Of a DNA stretch of 64,000 nucleotides, positions 23,076 through 33,450 are shown in pieces; the first letter of the stretch is position 1, and every line of letters starts with the position of its first letter. The notes beneath the pieces are model-generated. The model saw only the letters and a program-made list of their open reading frames with translations. It made no database searches and was not told where the DNA came from. Made by a program: the position numbers and the translations under genes. This stretch comes from Stomoxys calcitrans (lineage: Eukaryota; Arthropoda; Insecta; Diptera; Muscidae): positions 227,367,827-227,431,826 of the forward strand of contig NC_081553.1 in NCBI RefSeq assembly GCF_963082655.1, read 5' to 3'.

Positions 23076-23574
23076 ATTTGTGTTTATTTTATTATAAATA
23101 AAGAAAAAATTGAAATTCCTTAATGGCTTGATGCACTTTTCCGTAGATTCTACAAATTCAAATTGTTTTAATTATTGCAAAGATCAAAGTTTGCTATATT
23201 AACCGCCACCATTGATTTGCTGAGATTATTTTTGGCCTATTTAAGCAAAATTCCAATCTCTACTAATCCCAGCCCCCTGCAAGTTATTTGAATGATTTTT
23301 GTCACTCACACTATCACATGTTAATAAAACGTGCTCAAAATAAAATCACACGTGACTCATAAAATGACTTCAGTCGTTTATCAGTTGTTGAGTAGGCCCT
23401 CAAATTAAATGCCAACGTCAATAGTTAGCGATTGTTTTGCAATTTCTAACACAATACTGTATAAGTTTTGTATTTCGAAAAAAGTAAGTAAACGAGTGTT
23501 TAAACAAATAAAGCAGAAAAATTAAAATAAAACAAAGACAAGGCAAGGCAGTTGAGTGAAGTCGACTATATCAT
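23076..23574. other. Unassigned AT-rich DNA
   Basis: No recognised gene or repeat. The region has no open frame worth noting and could be host single-copy sequence. Confidence 0.4.
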
Positions 23575-23753
23575 ACCCTACATTGTTTCCATCACATCAT
23601 TTTCAGCCATTTTGAAGGTCAAGAAGACAAATAGGGAGATCGGTTTATGTGGGAGCTTTATCAGCTCATAGACCGATTTGGATTTAACTAAGAATGGATG
23701 TTGGAAGTCTTAACAAAATTCTACGCGTAAAGTTACATCAAAATCGCATAACA

Positions 23754-23976
23754 TTGGGTTGCCCAAAAAGTAATTGGTCGGTGTTGACAAATTTTTTCAC
23801 AGATTGTGACTCTGTAATTGCATTCTTTCTTCTGTCAGTTATCAGCTGTTACTTTTAGCTTGCTTTAGAAAAAAAGTGTAAAAAAAGTATATTTGATTAA
23901 AGTTCATTCTAAGTTTTATTAAAAATGCATTTACTTTCTTTTAAAAAATCCGCAATTACTTTTTGGGCAACCCAAT
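23754..23976. mobile_element. MITE with TTGGGTTGCCC ends, copy 1
   Basis: The left end TTGGGTTGCCCAAAAAGTAA matches the inverted right end TTTTTGGGCAACCCAA. About 223 bp. Copy 1 lacks about 20 bp after the left end compared with copy 3. The interior has AAAAAAAGTGTAAAAAAAG and TTCATTCTAAGTTTTATT. TA-flanked in copy 2; a mariner-type MITE is likely. Confidence 0.8.
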
Positions 23977-24046
23977 AATTGGGTCCTCAAGAGGCTCAAG
24001 AAGTCAGATCGGGAGATATGTTGGGTTACGGTCCAATTTGTACCAT

Positions 24047-24364
24047 GCTACTAAATTTCCCTTGAACATTTCATTAAGGAACAATGAATACTTCTCTCAT
24101 ATCAATGAGTGCAGTTCGATTAAATTTTATGCTCAGTGATAAGGGGCCTCCTTTTTATACCGAGTCCGAACGTTGTGCTGCATAGCGACAACACTTAGTA
24201 GAGAAGTTTTAAGACGGCAGGATACCTCACAAATGTAACCAACATTTTCAGAGGGGATTATCCCCCTACTAGGATAATCCCCTCTGAAGATATTTCTAAT
24301 GTTTACGCGGGGGTTTGAACCCAGGCTTCATAGGAGGACATGCTAACCTCTGCGCCACGGTGGC
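24047..24364 (-). mobile_element. tRNA-headed SINE with perfect 10-bp target duplication
   Basis: TTTGTACCAT occurs at 24037-24046 and 24365-24374, flanking a minus-strand SINE whose head (GCCACCGTGGCGCAGAGG on the minus strand) ends at 24364. The B-box region is GGGTTCAAACCC-like. A 17-bp arm palindrome interrupts the body at 24247-24288. The insertion sits in a HINE-like unit. Confidence 0.85.
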
Positions 24365-24475
24365 TTTGTACCATACTTAGCACAATTATTGTTAGTCGTA
24401 ACAAAACACCACTAGCAAAATTTCAGCCAAATCAGATAATAATTCGGCCAACTTGAAAGCTTAAGACGTCTGGCA

Positions 24476-24820
24476 AAACTGCACTTTATAGGGTTGACCC
24501 CAGGAACATGAATCCGAAGTCCGTTTTTGGTGCAAAGGCCCAAAGGCAAACCCCCCTCCCCCTTTGTATAAAGTGGTCCAATCTAGGCAATAAAGGTATC
24601 AAATGAAAGGTATTGTCAAGTAGATTGCGAATATGCAAAATCATGTCTAAAAATTGGTCCCAGGAAGGACCTAAGGGGCGCGGCTATTGTTGGTGAACTC
24701 AAACACCTCAAAGTGAACAAAAAGTTTCTGCATTTTATGAGGAGTGCGTATCTCGCGTTATGTCGGAGTCCGTTGTTTCTAACGGTATCGACTAAAAATC
24801 CAGCCTGTGTCACCCCTAAG
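24476..24820. repeat. Fragment of the ~130-bp repeat family
   Basis: It contains GGTATCAAATGAAAGGTATT near 24595 and TTGGTCCCAGGAAGGACC near 24653, in the order seen in the 800-2950 array. The flanks are diverged. Confidence 0.5.
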
Positions 24821-25254
24821 AATTAATTCCATCTCGGAACCGCTATCGCTATGCAAAAACCTGTTGTAAAATGGGTCAAAATCACAATTGCGAATAGTTA
24901 AACCGAACTGAACACAACTTTATTCACATGTTTCGCTAATGTCTTTGGGAATACATGGCAGTGGCAATTGGATTGAAAACACAACCCACCCGTAATTACT
25001 TCTATTTAGAATTAATTCCACCTCGGACCCGCTATCGCATAACATCGAGACGGATCCCATATCTAGTGATTATCCATATCATTTTATTGTGTCTGCGTCC
25101 AGAACTTCAAATTTATACTCTACTCTGCTATGTACATGACCATCTTCTTCTTGCGCAGTACTTGTTCAGCATATATCATCTATACTGAAAAAATGTTGCC
25201 CTAATTTTAACAATCGAGCCAAAGACTAGCAAACTTAAATTAATAACCAAATCT
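24821..25254. repeat. Repeat block related to 29053-29202, bordered by a 29-bp direct repeat
   Basis: 24854-25009 matches 29053-29202 closely (CCTGTTGTAAAATGGGTCA, then GAATACATGGCA, then ACAACCCACCCGTAATTAC). At this site the block lies between near-identical phrases AATTAATTCCATCTCGGA (24821) and AATTAATTCCACCTCGGA (25010), each continuing to CGCTATCGC with two mismatches in 29. 25040-25254 is unassigned. Confidence 0.7.
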
Positions 25255-25530
25255 GACCCTAAATCGGAGGATCGGTCTATATGGGGGCTATATCAAGATA
25301 TATTCCGATGTACCTCATCTTCGGATAAAAAACGAATCTGTGCAAAGTTTCAGCTCAATATCTCTATTTTCAAAGACTGTAACGTGATTTCAACAGACAG
25401 ACGGACGTACATAGCTAGATCGTCTTAGATTTTTACGCTGATCAAGAATATATGTATTTTATAGGATCGGAAATGGATATTTCGATGTGTATATCCCCAT
25501 CATTCGGTGGTGGGTATAAAAACTTGAAAA
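25255..25530 (-). mobile_element. HINE-like element subfamily B, distal end fragment
   Basis: It contains GGATCGGTCTATATGGGGGC, GACAGACGGACGTACATAGC and a terminal CATTCGGTGGTGGGTATAAA. It is nearly the same as the right end of the 59788-61480 copy. Confidence 0.7.
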
Positions 25531-25589
25531 TGAAAAAATTCGGCAGAACCGGGCCGGGATTCGGACCTCGGTATACGGAGCAACACCGA

Positions 25590-25810
25590 GAGCCATTGCC
25601 GTTATCTGGCATTCGAAGCCATCAATACAACTTCCAACAGATGCACATGTGTACCATGGAAGAAGTGTAATTGTCGCAGAAAAAATGTCTGTCATTACAC
25701 AAAAACACATGCATAGTGGTTGGTGTGTGTTGTTATCTGGCTTTCCTGTTCCATTTGCAAAGAAAATCTTCGATCATTGAGCTCGTCTCGAAAGAGAAAT
25801 AAACAAAATC
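25590..25810. repeat. Dispersed repeat related to 29518-29880
   Basis: It shares TTCGAAGCCATCAATAC, GTCTGTCATTACACAAAAA, CATAGTGGTTGGTGTGTGTT and GATCATTGAGCTCGTCTCG with 29518-29876 in the same order. The other copy has about 170 bp extra between the second and third phrases. Confidence 0.7.
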
Positions 25811-25978
25811 AATAACGTTCGTCCTTGGGTCAAAAAAGTGGCATGTGCAAAATTTCGTAACGATTGGACAACAAATACAACCTGTGCCCTGATTACAAGA
25901 ATACATGGACTCACAGACGGACATGGCTAAATCGAATCAGAAAGTGATTTTGAGTTGATCGGTACCCTTCTCCTTCTT
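25811..25978. repeat. Dispersed repeat C, reverse-oriented
   Basis: AAGTGGCATGTGCAAAATTT, CCTGTGCCCTGATTACAAG and GGACATGGCTAAATCGAATC are the reverse complement of the order seen at 48470-48620. Confidence 0.5.
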
Positions 25979-25979
25979 A

Positions 25980-26728
25980 GCGTTGCAAACAAATGCACAA
26001 GAGATCGGCTTAACTGAGAGCTGTATCAAGCTATAGTTCGATTCAGACCATATTGAATACGTATGTTGATGGTCATGGAATAAGCCATTGTACAAAATAT
26101 CTGCCAAATGGGATGAGAATTGTTCCCTCTAGAGGCTTAAGAAGTCAAGATCCCAGATCAGTTTATATGGCAACTATATTAGGTTATGTACCGATTTGCG
26201 CCATACTAAGCACAGTTGTTGGAAGTCATAACAAAATATCTCATGCAAAATTTCAGCCAAATCGGATGAGAATTGCGCCCTCCAGCGGATCAATAAATCA
26301 AGATCAAAGATCGGTTTATATGGCAGGCTATGAACCGATTTGAACCATAATTAACACAGTTGTTGGAAGTGACACCAAACACTACGTGCAAAATTGCAGT
26401 CACATCGGACAAGAATTGCGCCCTCTAGAGGCTCTAGAAGTCAAGACCCAAGATCGTTTATGTGGCAGCTATATAAAAACATGGGCCGATTTGGCCCATT
26501 TACAATCTCAACCGACTTACACTAATAAAAAGTATTTGTGCAAAATTTCAAGCACTAGCTTTACCTATTGGAAAGTTAGCGTGCATTCGACAGACGGACA
26601 TACATGGCTAGATAAACTTAAAATGTCATGACGACTTTATGGGGTCTGAGACGCATATTTCGAGGTGTTACAAATAGAATGACAAAATTAGTATACCTCT
26701 ATCCTATGGTGGAGGTTAAAAAAATGCA
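25980..26728 (-). mobile_element. HINE-like element subfamily A, truncated at the hairpin end
   Basis: Units with GATCGGCTTAACTGAGAGC, GGCAACTATATTAGG and TCTAGAGGCTCTAGAAGTCA are followed by a ATTCGACAGACGGACATAC block and the terminal CTATCCTATGGTGGAGG. The hairpin end is missing. Confidence 0.7.
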
Positions 26729-27137
26729 TTAAGTCACACTACAACGTTTACCAAACGAAATACAATACATACCCATAACCATTCTCAATATGCTTTCTCT
26801 TTGCTGATAACTGAACTTGAACTTGAACTGATACCCAACAGAGGCAACAGAATGTAACATCTATAACAACCATAGTTGTTGTATTCATTATCACTTGTTT
26901 CAAGCTCCATTATCACATGGCATGTGGGTAAAAAAGTAAATGAATGTAATGGTCCGCGTTCCCAACAAATTAACAACCCCGGCGCCCGCCTCTGTAGTTT
27001 ATTAAACCCAAACACGGTCATTGGAACCTCTGAAGGTTTAACAACAACAATAACAATTAAAGTGCAACTTATAAAGTTGAAGTACTTAGCGAATATATTG
27101 TAACAAAGAATTTTCCCAGAAGTGTTAAACAGTAAAA
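26729..27137. other. Unassigned DNA
   Basis: No domain is recognised. The minus-strand frame reaching 26785-27237 runs into the adjoining HINE-like element and is not credible as a gene. Confidence 0.45.
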
Positions 27138-28479
27138 CAAGTAAAAGCGTGCTAAGTTCGGCCGGGCCGAATCTTATATACCCTCCACCATGGATCGCAT
27201 TTGTCGAGTCCTTTTTCCGGCATCTCTTCTTAGGCAAAAAAAAAAAAGGATATAAGAAAAGAGTTGCTCTGCTATTAAAACGATATCAAGATATGGTCCG
27301 GTTCGGACCACAATTAAATTATATGTTGTAGACCTGTGTAAAATTTCAGCCAATTCGTATAAGAATTGCGCCCATTGGGGCACACGAAGTAAAATAGAGA
27401 GAACGATTTATATGGGATCTGTATCGGGCTATAGACCGATTCAGACCATAATAAATACGTTTGTTGATGGTCATGAGAGAATCCGTCGTACAAAATTTCA
27501 GGCATATCGGATAATAATTGCGACCTCTAGGGGTCAAGAAGTCAAGATCCCAGATCGGTTTATATGGCAGCTATATCAGGTTATGAACCGATTTGAACCT
27601 TATTTGACACAGTTGTTGAAAGTAAAAATAAAATACGTCATGCAAAATTTCAGCCAAATCGGATAGGAATTGCGCCCTCTAGAAGCTCAAGAAGTCAAAT
27701 CCCCAGATCTGTTTATATGACAGCTATATCAGGTTATGGACCGATTTCAACCATACTTTGTACATTTGTTGGATATCATAACCAAATACTTCGTGCAAAA
27801 ATTCATTCAAATTGGATAAGAACTGTGCCCTCTAGAGGCTCAAGAAGTCAAGACCCAAGATCGGTTTATATGGCAGCTATATCAGGTTATGGACCGATTT
27901 AAACCATACTTGGCACACTTGTTGGGTATCATAACAAAACACGTCGTGCGAAATTTCATTCTGATCGGGTAAGAATTGCGCACTCTAGAGGCTCAAGAAG
28001 TCAAGACCCAAGATCGGTTTATATGGTAGCTATATCAGGTTATGGACCGATTAGAACCATACTTGGCACAGTTGTTGGGTATCATAACAAAACACGTCGT
28101 GCGAAATTCCATTCCAATCGGATAAGAATTGCGCACTCTAGAGGCTCAAGAAGTCAAGACCCAAGATCGGTTTATATGGCAGCTATATCAAAACATGGAC
28201 CGATATGGCCCATTTACAATACCAACCGACCTACACTAATAAGAAGTATTTGTGCAAAATTTCAAGCGGCTAGCTTTACTCCTTCGGAAGTTAGCGTGCT
28301 TTCGACAGACAGACGGACGGACGGACGGACAGACGGACGGACATGGCTAGATCGACATAAAATGTCGCGACGATCAAGAATATATATACTTTATGGGGTC
28401 TCAGACGAATATTTCGAGTAGTTACAAACAGAATGACGAAATTAGTATACCCCCCATCTTATGGTGGAGGGTATAACAA
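27138..28479 (-). mobile_element. HINE-like element subfamily A, best complete copy
   Basis: The left end is CAAGTAAAAGCGTGCTAAG, the hairpin TTCGGCCGGGCCGAA, then TATATACCCTCCACCATGG. The right end is a GACGGACGGACATGG block, CCATCTTATGGTGGAGG, GTATAAC. Internal CGGTTTATATGG-like anchors at 27556, 27708, 27862, 28015 and 28168 give a period of 152-154 bp; the last units are nearly identical, so the interior has been homogenised or amplified recently. The frames at 27717-27902 and 28023-28421 are translations of the tandem units, not proteins. Confidence 0.8.
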
Positions 28480-28483
28480 GCAA

Positions 28484-28755
28484 AATCACTTCAGGTTCGG
28501 CTGGGACGTATCTTATATATGCTCACTCCAGAGTACAAATTTAAGGCATTCAACTTAAAATCTTAGCCAAATCAAATTGAGAGATCTGTATATAAGAGAC
28601 CTATATTAGGTTATAAAACTATTTGCACCTTACTTGTCATATATATGAAAAGTTTTTACCCAATTTAGCTGATCGAACCCGAAAAATAGTATAAGCCGAT
28701 CTTTCGATTTTACATCTTCCCCACCTTCAGGTGCTTAAAAAAGTTCCAGCGAACC
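28484..28755 (-). mobile_element. HINE-like fragment, hairpin end
   Basis: AAAATCACTTCAGGTTCGGC, then TGGGACGTATCTTATATATG, is a decayed hairpin end abutting the previous copy, followed by one or two degenerate units. Confidence 0.5.
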
Positions 28756-28760
28756 TTATA

Positions 28761-28996
28761 TTGGGTTGCCTAAAAAGTAATTGCAGATTTTTTAAAAGAA
28801 AGTAAATGCATTTTTAATAAAACTTAGAATGAACTTTAATCAAATATACTTTTTTTACACTTTTTTTCTAAAGCAAGCTAAAGGAACAGCTGATAACTGA
28901 CAGAAGAAAGAATGCAATTACAGAGTCACAAGCTGTGAAAAAATTTTTCAACGCCGACTATATGAAAAATCCGCAATTACTTCTTGGGCAACCCAA
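28761..28996. mobile_element. MITE with TTGGGTTGCCC ends, copy 2
   Basis: 236 bp, inverted ends TTGGGTTGCCTAAAAAGTAA and TTCTTGGGCAACCCAA, flanked by TA on both sides. The interior is in the opposite orientation to copies 1 and 3. TA flanks suggest mobilisation by a Tc1/mariner transposase. Confidence 0.85.
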
Positions 28997-29039
28997 TATA
29001 ACACTACCCAACTCACCCTTAACACTGCAACAACAAAAA

Positions 29040-29880
29040 TAAAAACATACAAAACCTGTTGTAAAATGGGTCAAAATCACAATTGCGAATAGTTAAACCG
29101 GTTTGAACACAACTCTATTCGCACGTGTCGCTAATCTCTTTGGGAATACATGGCAATGGCAAACGATTGAAAACACAACCCACCCGTAATTACTACTATT
29201 TAGTCAATGTATCATTTATAAACAATTACATTACAGAGTAAGGAATTAGACTTTGTGGAAGTCACGCTAATTGACTCACAGCCCCACTACACAATCAAAC
29301 AGATAAGTGTGGAAACATTTAAAATTCCATGCGCGGTGGGAAATAACACCTATAACTAGTTAAGAATCATGTATTCATAATGCAAAATTAATATGAAAAA
29401 AAATCAATATATTGGAAAAATTAAATTTAAACCGTCTGCTAAACTTTAATTCAGCGTGGCTGAATAAGGTTTTCCATAGGTTTTCTTATCTGAAAACTTA
29501 TCTGTATTATTTAAGCGTTCGAAGCCATCAATACCACTTTCAACAGATGAACAAAATCATGTGTAGTACGGAAGAGGTGTAATTTGTCACAGATAGAATG
29601 TCTGTCATTACACAAAAATACATGCATTGGGAAAAGTACAGCTAATAAGCAGGGTTGTCGAGCTTGGTTAATGTGGTAATTGTATTATAGATGCGTTTTC
29701 GCTATTAATACAATTCAAATGCAACATACCAACGCACGGCCCTTGAAGTCATCACACCAAATATGGTTGAAAAGTCTTCTAACCAAAGACGAAACGCGTC
29801 CCATAGTGGTTGGTGTGTGTTGCTATCTTTGGCTTTCCTCCGATCATTGAGCTCGTCTCGAAAGAGAAACAAACAAAAAT
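29040..29880. repeat. Repeat blocks paired with 24854-25810
   Basis: 29053-29202 pairs with 24854-25009 and 29518-29876 with 25612-25807, in the same order and orientation. The sequence between them (29203-29517 here) is not shared. An isolated degenerate copy of the 41-bp minisatellite unit sits in that private part at 29447-29486. Confidence 0.7.
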
Positions 29881-30641
29881 TGTAAATGTAATGACATCGC
29901 CCTAACAGGCAAAGACTAAATTTTATAACTTATGTACTCTAAAATATCATTATTCGTTTAAAAATTATTTCCATATATTTTCTATTAACCTTGAAAATAC
30001 TTTCCATGACTCAAGTAATTAATTTCAAAATTACATATACAACATTTAAATTGCTGAATCGAATCAAATTCGCATTCGATGAACTAATCTGTGTCTACAA
30101 CAAATATTAACAGATGGTTTCAACCTAGAAGGGTCATAGGAACTTTGAGGAAGAGGGTTTCTCTTAGACAAATATTCGCCACACACTTCAGTTTATATGA
30201 AAAATATTGTAAAAATTGATTTTCATTAGAAAATTTTGTGGACAGTGGAAAACTGTTCTACCAAAGGTGAAGTAGAAATTGTTTTTTCTATGGCTCACAT
30301 TTGAATATCAAAATACGAGCTATAAGCGCCTTATATTCTATATTATTTAGCAAATGGACGCCATAGACCCCCATATTTGCCCTAGACATTTCTAATTAAT
30401 TAATTTAAACAAACAGTTTTTTTTAAATATTAAAACATTTAACTTCGCGACAACAAGGTCTTATGTAAAACATTGATTCAATGTTATACTTTGACTGGAA
30501 AATTTACAATTTTTCTTGGCTTCTTGTATAAATTAATTGTGTTTGCAATTCAATGTTAAAGAATAATGCGGAGAATGTGTTAATTCAATGTGTATAAAAT
30601 CTAAGGACGAGCAAATAAGAACTCTGTGTCTCATTCAATAT
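29881..30641. other. Unassigned AT-rich left flank of the minisatellite
   Basis: No coding or repeat assignment. Long A/T runs; no sizeable open frame. Confidence 0.45.
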
Positions 30642-31989
30642 TCAATTCAGCCTGGCTGAATAAGGTTTCCTATAGGAAAGCTTCAATTCAGCCTGGCTGA
30701 ATAAGGTTTCCTTTAGGAAAGCTTCAATTCAGCCTGGCTGAATAAGGTTTCCTATAGGAAAGCTTCAATTCAGCCTGGCTGAATAAGGTTTCCTATAGGA
30801 AAGCTTCAATTCAGCCTGGCTGAATAAGGTTTCCTATAGGAAAGCTTCAATTCAGCCTGGCTGAATAAGGTTTCCTATAGGAAAGCTTCAATTCAGCCTG
30901 GCTGAATAAGGTTTCCTATAGGAAAGCTTCAATTCAGCCTGGCTGAATAAGGTTTCCTATAGGAAAGCTTCAATTCAGCCTGGCTGAATAAGGTTTCCTT
31001 TAGGAAAGCTTCAATTCAGCCTGGCTGAATAAGGTTTCCTATAGGAAAGCTTCAATTCAGCCTGGCTGAATAAGGTTTCCTATAGGAAAGCTTCAATTCA
31101 GCCTGGCTGAATAAGGTTTCCTATAGGAAAGCTTCAATTCAGCCTGGCTGAATAAGGTTTCCTATAGGAAAGCTTCAATTCAGCCTGGCTGAATAAGGTT
31201 TCCTATAGGAAAGCTTCAATTCAGCCTGGCTGAATAAGGTTTCCTATAGGAAAGCTTCAATTCAGCCTGGCTGAATAAGGTTTCCTATAGGAAAGCTTCA
31301 ATTCAGCCTGGCTGAATAAGGTTTCCTATAGGAAAGCTTCAATTCAGCCTGGCTGAATAAGGTTTCCTATGGGAAAGCTTCAATTCAGCCTGGCTGAATA
31401 AGGTTTCCTATAGGAAAGCTTCAATTCAGCCTGGCTGAATAAGGTTTCCTATAGGAAAGCTTCAATTCAGCCTGGCTGAATAAGGTTTCCTATAGGAAAG
31501 CTTCAATTCAGCCTGGCTGAATAAGGTTTCCTATAGGAAAGCTTCAATTCAGCCTGGCTGAATAAGGTTTCCTATAGGAAAGCTTCAATTCAGCCTGGCT
31601 GAATAAGGTTTCCTATAGGAAAGCTTCAATTCAGCCTGGCTGAATAAGGTTTCCTATAGGAAAGCTTCAATTCAGCCTGGCTGAATAAGGTTTCCTATAG
31701 GAAAGCTTCAATTCAGCCTGGCTGAATAAGGTTTCCTATAGGAAAGCTTCAATTCAGCCTGGCTGAATAAGGTTTCCTATAGGAAAGCTTCAATTCAGCC
31801 TGGCTGAATAAGGTTTCCTATAGGAAAGCTTCAATTCAGCCTGGCTGAATAAGGTTTCCTATAGGAAAGCTTCAATTCAGCCTGGCTGAATAAGGTTTCC
31901 TATAGGAAAGCTTCAATTCAGCCTTCAATTCAGCCTGGCTGAACAAGGTTTCCTATAGGAAAGCTTCAATTCAGCCTGGCTGAATAAGT
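30642..31989. repeat. 41-bp minisatellite, about 33 units, two palindromes per unit
   Basis: The unit period is exactly 41 bp: 31 consecutive full units from 30642, a 12-bp partial unit at 31913-31924, one full unit from 31925 and a last partial unit ending at about 31989. Each unit carries TTCAGCCTGGCTGAA (7-bp arms, 1-nt centre), TTTCCTATAGGAAA (perfect 14-bp palindrome) and a HindIII site AAGCTT. I see only rare variants: CTTTAGG near 30711 and 30998, CTATGGG near 31369, GAACAAGG near 31941. All frames are stopped, and 41 is not a multiple of 3, so it is noncoding. Very low divergence implies recent expansion or ongoing homogenisation. Confidence 0.97.
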
Positions 31990-32724
31990 TAGCTTTTATT
32001 TCACAACTTTATTTTAATTAAAATTTGAATGTTGCCCGTATAAATTTCATGATTTATGAAACACCTTAGCTAAATTTTTGTCAAGAATTCAAATCAATCT
32101 TCCATGGAAACATCTTTCTGCTCTGTTGCTCCCACCCATATGTGTACGGGCTGCTTAATAGGAGTTGAACCTAATTGCCTTTCTGTCCCTTACCACTTGT
32201 GCAACGCACATTATTACAGAGTTGTAATTAACATGCCACAGTTTATATTTCGGTTGAAATTAGAACCATATTTTCATTTGACCAACACTCCGAAAAGGCA
32301 GATAGGACAGTGTCACATCCTGCTGATTGTCCTGCACATGTAATAGCTATGACTTGTTGTTGCTGTTTTCAGAGATATGGGCAATTGTGTGCATAATTGA
32401 GTGCAAATGCAGTGCCCATTTCCATGTAGCAGAACTTATGTAGGGTCATATTGTCTAATGGCTTTGGCCAAAGGATAGCAGCGAGAAAGGGTAGGGGACA
32501 AAGAACCCCTTTGTTTGGTTCTGGACTAAGTCACTACACTCCTTTTGCCGCCTGTAAATCATCATTAGCATTTTGATTTGTTGGAATTTTCGTTAGTGTG
32601 GGGGAATAGAGACAGTGGTCAACATTATGTTTTTGTTAAAGAGGAGCTTATTATTAGAGTCATTGCTGTATTAGAATTTTGAAGAAGAAAAAAACAAAAA
32701 TGTTTTACCCTTTTAACCGATTTA
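31990..32724. other. Unassigned DNA right of the minisatellite
   Basis: No gene is recognised; the 79-residue frame at 32104-32343 has no domain. On the minus strand TTGCACAAGTGG (near 32203) and GGTTCAACTCC (near 32161-32171) resemble pol III A and B boxes, so an old tRNA-derived SINE is possible. Confidence 0.4.
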
Positions 32725-33450
32725 TGGGATTTATGTGGGAGCTATATCTAAAGTAGGCCTGAGGATCAACATAGCAAAGGCCAAATTGATGAGGATAGGA
32801 ACATCAAATCTGACAAAGCTCACTTTAAACGGCCATATCATTAAAGACGTTGACACCTTCTCCTATCTTAAGAAAGAACGGAGAATCAGAACCAGACATA
32901 GGCGTACGTATCAACAAGGCAACATGGAGCTTGGCACTATCGATTACCCTTAAAGTTCAAGTTTTCATAAATCGCCTCCTACGACAAGTACTTTAAATTT
33001 TCTGGCCAAACCGTATTTCAAATGAAGAATTGCAAATAAGAACAAACACTTCCCTTGTTGATGTAGAAATCCGGATGAGAAAATGGACTTGGTTGGCTCA
33101 AATTCTACGCCGTCTGCCCGATGATATAGCAAGAAATGTCCTAGACTGAAACCCACAAGGACAGCGAGGGAGGGGACACCCGAAAAACACTTGGATCTGC
33201 TGTACAAAAAGAGAATTGGAATTGGACATTTCTCGCTATATCATTGTTCGGTCGATGATATAGCGAGAAATGTCCTAGACTGAAACCCACAAGGACAGGG
33301 AGGAAGGGAACGTCCAAAAAACACTTAGATCCGCTGTAAAAAAAGAGAATTGGAATCAACCCATATATCGTGGAATCAAGCCAAGGCTTGGCCAACGATA
33401 GAGCTCGATGGAGAGAGCTTGTTGGTGCCCTATGTTCACAGTTTACTATT
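32725..33450 (+). pseudogene. LINE ORF2 C-terminal relic (RTE-like) with local duplication
   Basis: Plus-strand translation gives GLRINIAKAKLMRIGTSN, TLNGHIIKDVDTFSYL, then in another frame IRMRKWTWLAQILRRLPDD and NPQGQRGRGHPKNTW, the usual end of RTE-like ORF2. The last block is present twice (33118-33225 and 33254-33361). A 21-bp inverted copy separates them. A final SWNQAKALAN-like stretch follows the second. Stops and frame changes show that it is dead. Confidence 0.7.

Larger units (their letters stand above)
23575..24475 (-). mobile_element. HINE-like fragment hosting a MITE and a SINE
   Basis: HINE unit phrases occur at 23636-23753 (GGGAGATCGGTTTATGTGGG), 23977-24046 (CTCAAGAAGTCAGATCGGGA) and 24365-24475 (TTTGTACCATACTTAGCAC, CAAAATTTCAGCCAAATC). 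Removing the two insertions gives one continuous HINE segment. Confidence 0.65.

Noticed and set aside
26785..27237. 150-residue minus-strand gene
   Set aside because: It reads through the hairpin end of a HINE-like element; low-complexity serine-rich end, no domain.
27412..28421. Repeat proteins from frames at 27412-27666, 27717-27902, 28023-28421 and 59184-59534
   Set aside because: They are translations of the 153-bp noncoding units (recurrent SGYGPI-like peptides) with no start context or conservation beyond the DNA repeat.
30642..31989. CRISPR array
   Set aside because: Units are contiguous 41-bp repeats with no variable spacers, in eukaryotic DNA.
32104..32343. 79-residue Cys-rich protein
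   Set aside because: No domain, repeat or codon support; probably a chance frame.
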